A stretch of DNA of 64,000 nucleotides from Nymphaea colorata. Its lineage: Eukaryota; Streptophyta; Magnoliopsida; Nymphaeales; Nymphaeaceae. The position numbers were made by a program, and so were the translations under genes. The stretch lies in NCBI RefSeq assembly GCF_008831285.2, contig NC_045140.1, forward strand, positions 11,156,505 through 11,220,504, in the 5' to 3' direction. Under the pieces are notes generated by a model, which was not told the origin of the DNA, did no database searches, and saw only the letters and a program-made list of their open reading frames with translations. This document shows, in pieces, positions 22,038 to 34,867 of the stretch. Position 1 is the stretch's first letter. Each line of letters begins with the position of its first letter.

Positions 22038-24957
22038 GAGGTCATTTGATGACATTGGAACACCGCAGAACAGAATGGATGTGTTCTGTTTAGGAAAAAT
22101 CAATGCAAACATCGGACAAAGAACAGTGGGTATAAAAGGGTGAGACGTTCTAATGCATTCCTTGGTTTACCACATAACAGGTCACGGAACAGGCATCACA
22201 GTCTCTCCCCCGACCCCGAACCCTTTTCTCTTTCTCTCCTTCCTCGTCTCCACCCCTGACCTGCCCTCACCCTTTCTCTCCTTCTCCTCCATCCTCCTGC
22301 CCACTGGCCATGGTTGCTGCCCATGCCTCCCTCACCCAACTCACCCTTTTCCCCAACCCTAGAATGGCGCATGCTTGCCTAAGATTTTTTCCCCAAAATC
22401 AGGTTTCATTTCTTCACCTCTCACTCTCTCTCTCACAACTAGCATCGCCTCCCTGGCACTGACTTCCTTCTTTTTACTTTTGTTTGGTTGTGTAGTCCAT
22501 TGCAGCAACTTGACAACCGGGCATCAACAAACTGGTATGTTGTTCTTTTCCCCTTAAACTCATGAATCATGCCTTGTGTCTGTTTTCCTTTTGTTAGCAT
22601 TTTTTTCAATATTTCTCAATATTGAATAAATGTATCGCATATTGTGAAAGCATGAGTCCTTGTTTAACGGCCATGGCCCATCGGACTACATCAACTGCCT
22701 TGATTTTAACTTTATGTAACCAAATATCAGTATTCAACAGGCACAATAAGATGAGGTTCAAATTTTCGAAAAGAAATGAATTGTCAAGACGACAACATTG
22801 TCCTACTAAATCAATTAGATCCATGACATGTTGCTGGAAAAAAATATGATAATACATCTCATATGTTCAACAGAAGTCCTCAACACTCGAATCAAGTGAA
22901 AAGGCTTTGGATAATAACAATATGGGGCATATGTGCATGCACATTGAAGGTGGAATTGTTTTGGAATCAAACAACACATACGTTTACAGAGATCCAACAC
23001 CTTCGGAGAACCACTGGTACGAAGCTTTGCACCAACCCCAACAGTCATTGGAATGGTTTTAGTTCCACAGAAATTTCAAAAACAGAAGTATCAGTGTGAA
23101 CCCACTAAAGCCCGCAGTTGGGAATATAATATTCTGACACAAATGATTTCACTTTAAGGGTTGTTTGCTTCTTGCTTTTATCAACTGGGGAAGAATATTT
23201 TACCCCAATGTCAGTCACCAAGCCTGTCGCAGAAAAATTCAAATCACAGATTCAGTCCACATGATATAATTGTTTTCTCACGAATGAGCAATTTAGGCTT
23301 CTTAAAGCCCCCTCCCCTTTTTTTCTAATTAGCATATGGAAGCCAGCATAAAATAATTTTCTGAAAATATGAAGAACATGAAAAGCCTACTGCAAGCAAT
23401 TCTATTTTTTTTTCTAGAAAATGCTTGGAGAACAACTTTCAGTAACTCCATAGAAATAAATTCAATGAGACAACACCAGCCTGCATAAATTCTTGTGAAT
23501 TCTTGTTTTTTTTTCCTGGTTATGGAAATGTTTCAGTCCTAAGCACACTTTGTACTGTTGCTTGCCCGATCTGCAATATGAAGAAGGTGGTCTTAGATGA
23601 GGTTGAAAAGATCTCCATTGACATAATTCAGGTGCCGTTCCTCAACACCAAGTTCTTGACCCTCAAGAAGCTTGTTGTTAAGTGGGGCACCATGTATTTC
23701 AAAGGGCAGATCATTTTTGTGTTTGGCTGCAGAATTTATGTCATGGAACCTTCATTCCTTTTCCCTGTGATCAAATGACAATAATTGTCAATGTCTTCAT
23801 GTAGTGGAGAATACCTATGTCTGATTGTGATTGCATATGTGGTCTCATGAATGGAAATTTTTTGTTGCTTTAGGTTGCTAAATGATGAACATAAAGATAG
23901 GATTGAAGAGGTTGATGGTGCCAGGTTAAGTGGCACATATCCTGATGAGTCGTATGCTTTTTCATCTCCTTCAAGAGTGGCCACTAGAGGAACCAATGGA
24001 AAACTTTCGCCTGGAAAACCTTCTCCAACCAAAGCGCATCATATGACCCCTTTTGGGCAAAGGACCAATACGTTTGTTTTGCAGTTTGAATTCAATCTTC
24101 CAAAAGCCAAAATGGTATAAAAGAAGGGGAAATTGATTATTTAGAAGATGATGTCATTAGAAGAGTTAAGCCTATAAAAAGGTGTTCATTGCATGTCCGA
24201 GAATTGGGGCCAAAGCCAGGTTGCATATTCATGTATGATAAGATTAAGGACTGGGTAAAAGGCATATGCTTGCACTTGTCTCTTTTCTCTTGTAGGTTTA
24301 CTAGCAATAGTTTTCCTCACTAAGAGAGTATGTCTTCTTTTCTTTTTTAGAATGTACAGATTTGTGCAATTTATTTGCCTCGGATTGTATTTCTTTTCTT
24401 TGTAAAGAAAAGATTTATTTTGAAAAGAGAAGTGTTGTAGTTCACAGGCTCTATGTCAAGTTGGGCCTTGAGGAACAAGCGAGTAGAGTAGGGGTGATGT
24501 CATTCCCCCATTGGGCAGGGAAAATTGATAGAAACAATGATAATTTTTGTTAGTGATGAAAAAACAATAGCTCATTTTTATCTATTACTCTACTTCTAAA
24601 CTGATAAAGAAAGCACAAGTTATTGATGTCCTATTGTTGAAACTATGGAGGGCATATTACAGTTTGAACATGACATAAATAAACACCAGACAGGACAGAC
24701 AGCACATACAAAACTGACCATAAGACACAAACATCAGACAGAATGGACAGATCAGATAGAACAGAAACAAACGCCAGACAGAACAGACATAATAGAAATG
24801 TGTGAAACAAATGCCAGACAAGAGGAGCGTAGTGTTCTGTTCTTAAAATCATCAAACGATGGACAAAGAACATCATTGTCCATGAGGACAGGACAGTAGT
24901 GTGATAGATAGGACATCCTGTTTGTCTTGTCCTAATGGACAGCAATCAAACGACCTC
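22038..24957. mobile_element. Terminal-inverted-repeat insertion carrying a host gene fragment
   Basis: The insertion interrupts the copia RNase H region. Reading resumes with QLTNILTKALGK immediately after it. The ends are inverted repeats, GAGGTCATTTGAT on the left and ATCAAACGACCTC on the right. Flanking bases are TAA and AAA, so a 3-bp target duplication is possible but imperfect. The interior is not retrotransposon sequence. It includes a pyrimidine-rich block (22200-22450) and exon-like sequence resembling DNA polymerase alpha subunit B (about 23874-24252). Near its right end (24640-24950) it has a CAGACAG/GGACAG-rich stretch. No transposase is seen, so it looks like a non-autonomous, gene-capturing (Pack-type) element. 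The superfamily is unresolved. Confidence 0.72.
23874..24252 (+). pseudogene. POLA2: Captured fragment of DNA polymerase alpha subunit B
   Basis: After an intron-like stretch ending GCTTTAG the sequence encodes LLNDEHKDRIEEVDGARLSG, TYPDESYAFSSP, LTPFGQR-like TPFGQRTNTFVLQFEFN, and after a one-frame shift near 24115 IDYLEDDVIRRVKPIKRCSL and GPKPGCIFMYDKI. This order and wording match the N-terminal half of plant POLA2 as I remember it. POLA2 is the regulatory subunit of the polymerase alpha-primase complex. The frameshift and a stop at 24118 show it is dead. Intron-like flanks suggest capture at the DNA level rather than from a spliced transcript. A preceding open piece (23574-23778, DEVEKISIDIIQVPFLNTKF) is not recognised and may be a second captured fragment. 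Confidence 0.68.
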
Positions 24958-25070
24958 AAAGAAGTCAGTTGACAAACATTCTTACTAAGGCACTTGGAAA
25001 AGAAAGGCATCTACAAATAACTAACAAGTTGGGACAAATAGATGTCTCTGCCCCACCTTGCAGGGGAGAT

Positions 25071-25396
25071 TGTTATGATATTATTAGAGGGTGTGGAAAA
25101 TCCTAACCTCTTCATAACTGTAAGATTGATAGCTGTTAAAAATGTTAAAAATCTTTGGAGGAACATTATCTTACCTTTTTGGAGATTCTATAGGCTGGTA
25201 GTTTCTTCTTCAAGCTTATGTTCTAAGTTGAACAGCAGCTAATCCTCTTTTACAAATTCTAATGATTGTATCATAAATCTATGTGTGAGAAATAATAAAA
25301 GAGTGTTCTCCTCCTTTCCATGGACATAGGATTGTTGGTCGAACCATGTTTCTCTTTGTGTTGCTTTTCTTTTTCTCTTGCTTTTACCTTTTAACA
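25071..25396 (+). repeat. 3' LTR of the copia element
   Basis: 326 bp, TG...CA, aligned with the 5' LTR at 18157-18606, and preceded by the purine tract GCAGGGGAGAT. Confidence 0.88.
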
Positions 25397-25401
25397 CCTC
25401 T

Positions 25402-26900
25402 GTCATTACAAGGATGGTTGTATTACTTCCAAGCATGATAACCATGTGCCTATGCTCAGGCCACATACACCATTTGCCTAGTCCTTATTTGAGCCTTTTC
25501 ACTCCTAGTAGCCTTAGTCTATGATACCTTCCCTTCGTCCTATAACAATATCCTTGACAATTTGCCTAGGGTCCAAACTCAGCCGACTCAAGCAGAGATA
25601 CAAGGCTTGGTCCTCGCCTCATGCCTTATGCACGCAAAAATGGAGGGACTGCATTATCCTCCACGCCCTTGACTAGAAGAATTACTATTAAGCGATGCAC
25701 CTCCCAAGACTTCTTCCTGTGGCCTGCTAGCTTTGCTTAATTCTTCCATGCAATCCATCTCTATGCCACGGCATGCTTTTGGCCTTAGCCGTTTATTGGC
25801 CTAGGACCCAATTCGAGGGTGGCTACCCTTGAGGGCCCCCTAGGAGGATAAGTCCATAGCTGCCAACCATGGCCCTCCTCAGCCCAACCAGGGCACTGCT
25901 TGATTCATGCTGAGCTACTTTTTTCTCCTCCTACATTTTAATCTCCATAAATTTCTTGATTATTTTGGCCATCTTAATTCTATCACACATGCACTACAAT
26001 GCATCTTAGATTTGTGATCTAAGGTTGTGAGAGAAACACTAGATAGACAAGGGTTAGTGATTGTAATTGGGATTTTATTGCTTCAAGCTTATTTGAATGG
26101 GTCATGTTGTATAATTGTACAAAGGGAAGCACTTAGGCAACCTAATATTCTATGATGAGTGGGTGAAACCTGGTCACTAGTTTAATATCAAAGCCTCTAA
26201 GTTGCTTGATGTTGTAAACATCAAAGGGAATGCTTGGACACAATATAAAAGAGAGATCAATACAGTCAAGGGTGGCTTGATCAATACAATCAAAGGAGAC
26301 ATGAATATAATAAGGGTATGCTACAAGCCATTGCGAGTCATGCAAATGCTATGAATGTCAATTTTAAGATCATCATGACATGCATGGTGCATATAACTTT
26401 ATTGACTCCAAAAGCAACATATTGAATATGAAGTTGCAAGGAGTAGGTCTAGTAGTCATGCATTAGATGCACACGTTCATATACACCATCACTGTTGCTT
26501 GGTCTATTTGAACACTTCCCAAGTTTGATTGCAAAAATATTTCTAATTAGATTTTAGGCACAAATTAGTACTTCGATGTTGAATGACAATTCAAGGAATA
26601 TCGAGATATTATATACCCTCCACCAAGCTTCAATAGCATATCTCACAAGACATTAAATTTGGTTTTTTGGCAGCTGAAATTTTTTAGCCATAGGAGCACT
26701 CATTATGAGGTTAGAGCCTATCATCTTAGTTTGAGTAAAAGAATCCAAGCATGGATGTGTTAAGAATGAAAAAGTTCATAAGAGGTATTTTTCCATTCCT
26801 AGCTCCTTGATAGTTGCCATATTTCTACCTTGAATCTCTGTTGACTAATGTTGTCTTGATGGAAGCTTTTTCCTTTTGGAATGAACTTGGAGTATGAGTT
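25402..26900. other. Degenerate intergenic DNA, nothing recognised
   Basis: No coding signature beyond short random frames. A local direct repeat (GATCAATACA(G/A)TCAA) occurs at about 26256-26295. Confidence 0.45.
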
Positions 26901-26929
26901 AAGTACTAGTTAAAATTTTCTTTTTTGGT

Positions 26930-27250
26930 GTAGTAAGCAACCTGAGGTGTAGTCAAATGTGACATTGACAATTCGAGTTTCAAGACCTTGCAAGAGTCGT
27001 ACAATGTCATGGTAGGTTTGCACCATGGCTTTAGCATATTAGCATTAAATGATTCATAACAAGCCAAAATACTTTGAATTTATCCTCTACATTCTCACCA
27101 ATGGTCAGAACATCATCACACAAATTTTTGAATTTCCCGATGTATATATTCTAAGAATAAAAAAAATATTTCATGAGGTAGAACTCCATAAATTGTGAGT
27201 GCTCCTACATAAAGGAATGAACACACTCTACATCTATTTGGATGTGTCTT
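26930..27250 (-). pseudogene. Copia gag fragment
   Basis: On the minus strand, broken frames give NSKICVMM..., KYFGLL, and TYHDIVRLLQGLETRIVNVT. This resembles the middle of a copia gag (the region read ...LQGHETR... in other elements). No LTRs are visible around it, so it is a decayed fragment. Confidence 0.45.
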
Positions 27251-27399
27251 TTCTAGCAATCGATGCTGACATCAACTCTGATAGAGTCATTCTGATCCAT
27301 CACTTAACCTAGTTTCATTGCAAGAGGCATAAGCAAGATCGACTGCTTGAGGCTTGAGGACATATCACCAAGTTGTTGGATCCATTACTTATGCTATTA

Positions 27400-27712
27400 T
27401 TGTTGCCCCTATATGTAGCACTATCCTTAACTCCAATACATTGGAGTGGCTAAGTAAGGACTTCCTTGGCAGCTTTGGCAACACATTCTACTCATCCATA
27501 AGATTGAGTATGTATATGCCAACTATTTGAGGGATGGACCAGATGGTATAAGACTTGGGAAAATAGCCTGCTAGTGCTATAATGGAAGAAAAAAAACAAG
27601 GCAGCAAGCATTGAGGGATGTCCATTGAGCAAGTGATGGTATGGTTGGAAGGACAAGATGAGGTGTCAATTGTGTATGCATGTTTAGGCAGTGAAGCAAT
27701 GTTATTTGATGC
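27400..27712 (+). pseudogene. UGT pseudogene, central fragment
   Basis: Broken frames align in order with the intact UGT at 11849-13683: NTLEWLSKDFLGSFGNTF (intact SLEWLRKIFLANVASWGGVF), NYLRDGPDGIRLGK (intact DHLSYRPDGGWKTW), then VMVWLEGQDEVSIVYACLGS (intact VVAWLDGRDEASVAYVCFGS). Stops and frameshifts are present and the PSPG-containing exon is missing. Together with 16355-16615 it may represent one broken paralogue. Confidence 0.72.
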
Positions 27713-28402
27713 ATATGTAGGAAATGACAAAGCCACGTATGGGTTGACGTTGGTAGTTGCCCATGCCAGCCCCACAAAATATCTTTATTTTCATATTGTT
27801 GTAATCAAGTATTTGATTATCCATATATAAGGTGTCCTTGAAGGCAATAATTTTTTTTTAACTTGTGCCCCTCCAAGCAAATTTCTGGCTATGCTACTAT
27901 GCATAGGTAGTATAGCACAACCTTGCAAACCAATGACTTTGCATTCCTAGGGCATGTTAAGGAGTATAAGCATGCTGGATTTACAAAGGTTGCTCTCTCA
28001 TCCCCCCTCCCTTGTCCTCCTTGAGTTGATTTTTTTTCTTTTTCTAAAAATCTGATCATCTTATTCAAGCTAACAAATCTAGCTAAGACATTCACTTTCT
28101 TTATGTGATTGCTGCTTGTTCAACCAAACATGAACTCTTCCCATTGATCTTACTCTTGCTTCTACTGTAAGAATGGTTTAGTGAAAGAGGTAAATGATTG
28201 AGGGAAGAACTTAAGGGGGTTGGATTTCACATGTTTTGGTCATGAACAATTTGCTTAATTGGTGCTTCTCGATTCGTTGTGTTTGAAACATGATCCTGAT
28301 GGGCAAGCCACATGCTTGCCTTTGCAGACCAGGCCTTCATATACATAGGCGCATGAATTAGTGCTCACCAATTGATCTACTTCTCATCCAGTACCATGCA
28401 AT
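27713..28402. other. Intergenic, nothing recognised
   Basis: No gene or complete repeat. A short stretch near 27867-27900 (TGCCCCTCC...) resembles a hAT-MITE end, but no partner or target duplication was found. Confidence 0.45.
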
Positions 28403-29223
28403 TATTGGGAAAAATGGGTACAAACCCAATGATGGAACTACACAAATAGAAGCAATAGCTTACAACTTGTAAATAAACACTTCTATCATATGCACAAACA
28501 AAGCAAAATATTTATTTCACAAAGCTAATAATAAAACCCTTATCGTCCAATGCATCTCACACTATGTATATATTTTGATGCACAAGAATGAAGCAAGCAA
28601 CAAAATAATAAGCTCAAGCAAGATGAATAAGATACCAATTTTAACATGAAAACCCCTATCAAAATGAGAGGCAAAAACTAAGGCAAAAACTACTGGGTTG
28701 AGAACAACCCAACAACAATTCACTATGCAATACGGAAATAGCTACAAGATGAAAATATACGCTATATACACTCCAAAAACCCACAAACTACCACAAGAGA
28801 CTTACAACAAAACAAGCAAAGAGATAAGAGTAATAGAATATCACATAATCAAGAGTAATGGCCTTCCCACAACAAAATCCCTCTTTCTCTTGCTCCATTC
28901 TTCACAAAACAAGGAGAAAAGAACAAGAAAAAGTTCCAAACAAGAAATAGAAGCTTTCTTTCTCTCTCAATCTCTTGGTTCCTCACTCTAACAATCTCTC
29001 TTGTTGCTTCATGAGAACATGACTCTCCCCCTCTTTTTCTCTTTCTTTTCTCAAGAACTTACTAAGATGAAGAGTAACCCTCAAAGTCAAGAGCCCAAGA
29101 AAAATCAGACTTCCATTTTTTTGTCCATAACATTTCTAGAAATTTACCCACATTCAACTACGATGTCCTTTTACTTCTTTTGTACTTGGTTGGATCATCC
29201 ACATTGAGGGAACCAACCCAACA
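28403..29223 (-). repeat. 3' LTR of a minus-strand copia element
   Basis: On the minus strand the LTR starts TGTTGGGTTGG at 29223 and probably ends ...TTTTTCCCAATA at 28403. This is about 820 bp with inverted termini TGTTGGG/CCCAATA. It is preceded by an excellent polypurine tract. The 28403 boundary is inferred, because the second LTR is missing for comparison. Confidence 0.68.
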
Positions 29224-29249
29224 CATCCCCTCCCTCCCCCCCCCCTATT
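29224..29249 (-). promoter_or_regulatory. Polypurine tract of the minus-strand copia element
   Basis: On the minus strand it reads AATAG, ten G, AGGGAGGGG, ATG, directly abutting the LTR. It would prime plus-strand DNA synthesis. Confidence 0.8.
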
Positions 29250-29289
29250 CACGACTATGTGGAGGAACTCTTCAAACCATCGATGGAGC

Positions 29290-32200
29290 AATGCACTTCA
29301 AGCTTTGAATGATGTCATTCTTTGGTCATCATATTGGTACCATTGTCATCTGTGTTAATCTTTTCAATCTCAAGTTGCTTTATTTCTAATATATCATGTA
29401 TCCAATGATACCACACATCAATGTGTTTCGATCGTATATGAAAATTGGACTTCTTGCTAAAATGAATCGCACTCTAACTGTCTCACAACAAAACATTCTT
29501 CTATTGAGCAAAACCAAGTTTTGACATAAATTTCTTGATCCACAATAACTCTTTACTAGCCTCTGTCATTGAAATAAACTCTGCCTCTATGGTAGAAAGT
29601 GTTACACACTTTTAAAATTTGAACTGCCATGATATTGTATCACCTGCTAAAGTAATCAAATAGCTAGATATGGACTTTCTAGAATCAACATCGTATGTCA
29701 TATCTGAACTGATGTAACCTATCAAAGTAGGTTTCTACTCATCAAAACAAAGTCACAAACTGCTAATTTCTCAAAGATTTCTCAAAATCTATTTTACAAC
29801 ATTCCAATACTCTTTACTAGGATTTGAAAGAAACATGCTAACAACCTGTATTGCATGAGTAATATCTGGCTTCACACACAGCATAGCATACACCAAATTA
29901 TTAACAACAAGCATATGAAATCTTCTGCATTTCTTCTTTCTCTTCATCTGTAGAAAGACTTTGCTTCATACTTATTTTAAATTTTGTTCTCATGGGGTAC
30001 TTACTGTTTTTGCCTTACTCATATTGAACCTTTTAAAGTACCTTTTTAATATACTTCTCCTGTGATAGCCATAACTTCTTTGATTTTGTATCATGAACAA
30101 TCTTTATGCTAAAAATCTAACTTGCAAGTCCCAAGTCATTTGTGACAAATGTTTTGCCCAACTCTTTCTTCAAGCTAACCATTCTTAAATCATTTTTATT
30201 TATCAACCATAAACGTGTCACCAACATAGAGCAACAAGATAACAAAATCATAATTAAAAAAAATAACCAAAATATTGTGATATGAAGTAGTATTTGTATA
30301 ACCATGTTTCCTCATAAAAGATTCAAACTTCTTATATCATTGTCCAGGAACTTAGTTCTTTTTTAACCTGCAAATATAGTTCCTATTCCCTTTCTTTTCA
30401 AACCTTCAAGTTGTATCATATATATCTCTTCTTCAATATCACCATAGACAAATGTTGTCTTCACATCTATACATTCAACTTCTAAATCTAGATATGTTGT
30501 CAAACTCAACACAACTCTAATGGAAGACATTTACGAAGTAGTGAAAATATTTCTTCATAGTTAACACCTTTCTTTTGAGTAAAGTCTTCACCAGCCTAGC
30601 TTTATACCATGGGTATGAAGAGTTTTCATCATGTTTTACTTTAAAAGCCTAATGATTCTTCAAAGCTTTTTTACTTTAGGAAATTGCACAAGCTCCAGTA
30701 TATGGTTTTCATATAAAAACTGTATCTCGTCTTCCATGACATCAATCCACTTCTCTTCTTGCATATTCTGGATAGCTTCTTCATACCTCTCAAGTTCTCT
30801 ACCATATGCAAACAAAATATACTAATGTACAAGATATTTAGTGTCAGGTCTTCTGTCTTTAGTGGATCTATAAAGTGACTCTGCATTTTATGATGAACAG
30901 ACTTTAAGCTACCTACCATCATCAACATCAAACATATCTGACTGGTCAGCATTCTACTACAAATCTTCAACATCATCATATGTGTCATCTTCAACTAAAC
31001 TTGGGAAAGAAGATAAAGGAACATGATCCACATTAATTGTCATGCCTTTATACGGAGATGTTTTATCAAATACTTCATCAATATCTTCAATAGTCTAATT
31101 CTTAACAACACTTGAATTTTTGCTTTTGATAAGTTTCTTTTTCAATAGGATCATACAATTTGTACCAATATTATCTTCACTATATCCCAAAAAGTATACA
31201 TTGATATGTCTTTGTTTCCAAATTAGATCTTTTATTTTTTGCAATATGCACAAATGATTTGCATAAAAAAATACGTACATGATCATATGATACCTTCTTA
31301 ATACAGCAAATTTTATTTGCAACCTCACCATTCAAAGAAATATGAGTAGACAAATGAACTACATAAATAATATAATATTCTCCTCATAAAGAATTAGGCA
31401 ATTGTGCCTCAGACAACATATGTTTAACTCTCTCAATAAGGGTTCTATTCATCCTCTTAGCTACGTCATTCAACTGAGGGATCTTGGGAGGAGTTTTTTG
31501 ACACTTTATGCATGCATTTTGCAGTACTCATCAAAGGACCCCAAAACCTTACCTCCATTGTCACCATGTATGCACTTCATTTTTTTTTATTGTCCGCCTC
31601 TCAATAAAAACATGAAATTGTTTAGATGTATCAAACACTTAGTCTTTCATCTCCAAAACATAGACTCACACCTTTTTTGAATGATCATTATTGAAAGTGA
31701 CAAAATAAAGTGGACCACCGTGTGTATCAACCTTCAATGGACTACAAACATCTCAATGAACAATGTTTAATAATTTTTTCTTCCTTGAAGATGAATGATT
31801 CTTAAATGAAACTATCCTCTGCTTCCCAACTAAGAAATAAGTACATTATATTTTTTTTCTTTGTCCTAGGAAATAGATTTTTTTAATCAAACAACTAAGA
31901 CATTTGTCACTCATATGACCTAACCTCTTGTGTTACAACTAAGTAAATATCTTATTCTTTATCACATGCACTACATTTTGGAAATTGATGTATGCATAAC
32001 ATACAAGTTGTTACACTTTTTGCCTCAAACCATAACAAGCAAACCTCAAGTGAGCTTCCACTGTTTACTGCTAAAGGTGCTACACAAGCTATCATCATCA
32101 AACTCAACAGTTGAAATTAAATCCAAGTGTATATCTAACACATGTCTGGCATCCTTGAGCTTCAATATAGTTCCAGTGTTGGTTTGTAAATTTACAATAC

Positions 32201-33050
32201 CAAGGACAACAACTTATGACAAACCATCATTATCCATTATCAATACTCTATAATCACCAAAATTATAAATAAAAAATTTCTTTATTTGAAGTAACATGGA
32301 GAGAAGTACCATTGTCAATCACCCAACTCGTATCATGACCTGTCAAGTTCACAACATCTTTATCATAACAACAACCATGTCATTACACATAGCTATGGTG
32401 GCCTATCACCATTATCTTCATTCTTCACTTCTTGCTTTTCATTATTTTTAGTTCTTCTCTTTAACTACAAATAATACTTCTTGGTATATCCTTCTTTACT
32501 GCAACAATGACATTACATGTTCTTGTATCATGACCTCAATTTGCTTCGGCTTTTGTCTCTTTCTTTCTCATCTTCAAATTTGCTTAACCCTCATTCTAAA
32601 TGTCAAACACATTTGACTACGGAGAACAACCTTGAGATTTTCTTCTCATCTTTTCACTTAAACTACTAGCTTTAATAAGCTCTATAGAAACAACACTATT
32701 CAGAGCAGAGTTAGTGAATGAGACCCTAAATGGTTCCTTTGAATCAAGTAGAGTGGCAAACATTCGTAGCCCTATATCTTCATCATCAAAGTTAATACCC
32801 ATTCAGGATAATTAATTAACAAGCCCTTGAACTACAATCTCTAAGCAAATACAATTTATTGTTGTCGGTCTTTAAAGCATATAAGTTTTCAAGCTTGAAC
32901 CACAATGTCTTCGTATGAGTCTCTTGTTGAATATCATTATTGACATTCTCATCAATAAATTGCCAAATGAAACTGCACACTTGCTCATGCTCAAACTCTC
33001 ATTCTTCATCACTCTAAGATTCAGGTTTTGGAGTAGCAGACACTAGAAAA
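29290..33050 (-). pseudogene. Copia gag-pol polyprotein remnant, minus strand
   Basis: Domains occur in copia order from high to low coordinates. A gag with LINYPEW-type residues and a zinc-knuckle-like CHYCSKEGYTKKYY lies near 32500-33000. The integrase contains PQLNDVAKRMNRTLIERVKH (near 31405-31490). The reverse transcriptase contains ECIDVKTTFVYGDIEEEIYM (near 30420-30485) and the catalytic box as LLLYVGDTFMV (near 30210-30245), so YVDD has become YVGD. RNase H contains YISSDMTYDVDSRKSISSYL (near 29670-29730) and STIEAEFISMTEASKELLWI (near 29540-29600). Many stops break it. No second LTR or primer-binding site is visible above 33060, so the 5' end is lost. Confidence 0.88.
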
Positions 33051-34867
33051 TACAAGTTGTGCTCACACGATTAACAACTACATTCAGTGATAACACATAA
33101 TGCAATAAATGTGTATCATATATACTACACAAATTTATTTTCATAATTGGCAAAGAGCACAATTTGCCGTACGACATAGTATGATAACTGCCTACATAAT
33201 TGATACATAGTTTGGCCTATCTTAAGCACATATGTGTCATATTGTATCACAGTAGTGCCTTAGTGAATGCACAACATAACTAACACATGACACACCCATA
33301 CCTTGATGATCGAACTTAAAACATATCCATACCTAAAAACACTATGTCTATACAAAGTGGCATAACCCTAATGACCCAATATATAGAACCCATGCTAATA
33401 ACAAAAAATATAGGCAAAGACTGGTGTAAATCACATTGCCCAACAATCATCACTATCTTGATAGCATCACGATCAATAAGCATTACCCTTTGCTGAGTGA
33501 GTAACTGAAAACTCACATCAATGTGCCAAAGATAAACTCTAAGTATGGCCTATCTCAAGTCGGCAATGCATAATCTAAGAAAATTATAAAACATGAATAA
33601 CATGTGTCAACACACACTATGTAGTCCATCTATCCAACAAGGTGATCACCATATATAATAAACTGCAATAGCTACATGCATACCCACATTCACAAACCTA
33701 TGCATTGAGCATCAGTGCATTCTTCACTGAAATGTACAAGGTTACACACAAGACTAATGCACAACTTATGGTCATCACACACGAACTAAGTCATTAGGGA
33801 TAAAAGAACATGGATAAAACCAGCTGTTCTGCAAATTAGGTTGAGTTTAGCTATAGCTACTATAGCAGTGCATGTCATATTCTTACACAAGGATAAGCTT
33901 CTCAGTAGCAGTATGGGTGAAGAGCACTGCACAATATAATATAGTATGTTCTCAAAACCTTGTCCCTGCGCCTCCCACGTAGCTCTTTTCACAGTAGGCT
34001 CAATTATCACTCAATTGGTAAAGTCCCTTCAAGGTAGAATTGGCCTTTGGTCGTTACTTGAAATCTTTCTTGTGCACAAGCTCACAATACAATATCAACA
34101 TGTTATACATACCCATATGACATCATCCAATAAGATACACTGAAAAGTGTGTAATACAATCATACAACATCATATAACAAGATTCACATGTTTGAAATCA
34201 CATCCACACAAGTATTGATCCAATGCTGGTTTGTCGACACCTTAGTCACAATGCAACACCTTTACAGGAGGTCCACTAACATGAATAACATAGTCGCAAT
34301 GTGTATGATCTCCATGTCAGATCATCATACATCAATGGTTCTATTCATATAGAAAGGCTAGCAAATGTGTATACAATGTTGCTAGTGCTCATCAAAAAAT
34401 CATGTCATACTATTCGGCACATGTAGGGATCATTTAATGGCTCACAGATGACGAAAAAGTAAGACTCAATTTCTCCTAGCATAAAAAAAATCAGCACGGT
34501 GCCCCTGACGGCATGCCTTGCGGTTAAACTATACCCATCAAAATGATCAGTACTAGCATAGGGTTGCCCCTTCTTTTGTATCTGCTAACATGAGGGAAAG
34601 AGCAAAAATGTCAAAGTGCACACCCTGCATGCAGCAACATGTTCTCATGTATACGCATGCTAGTAAGCAAAAAAGGTCAGGCCTATGGCCTCCAGGTCAT
34701 GACAAACCCAACCGACCATGATAGGGCCATGGCCTCCCAACACCACCCAATCAAGGCAGGAAGTCGACCACAACCAATTTCAACCAGGTTAAAAGAAATC
34801 AATTTGACCTCTTTAGCCCAATTTGTTGCATAAGTCATGATGGTGCACTTCATTACAAGCACTTGGT

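Larger units (their letters stand above)
18157..25396 (+). mobile_element. Ty1-copia retrotransposon with both LTRs and a nested insertion
   Basis: The 5' LTR is 18157-18606 and the 3' LTR is 25071-25396. Both begin TGTTATGATATT and end CTTTTAACA. They are flanked by near-identical 5-bp target sites, CCCCT (18152-18156) and CCTCT (25397-25401). A primer-binding-site-like sequence (TAGTATCAAAGC, compare TGGTATCAGAGC for initiator tRNA-Met) follows the 5' LTR. A purine tract (GCAGGGGAGAT) precedes the 3' LTR. Gag, integrase, reverse transcriptase and RNase H remnants occur in copia order. Without the 2.9-kb insertion at 22038-24957 the element is about 4.3 kb, a usual copia size. LTR divergence and broken frames show it is old. 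Confidence 0.9.

Noticed and set aside
24645-24945. CAGACAG/GGACAG-rich stretch as a CRISPR-like or satellite array
   Set aside because: Spacing is irregular and the genome is eukaryotic; it is subterminal sequence of the TIR insertion.
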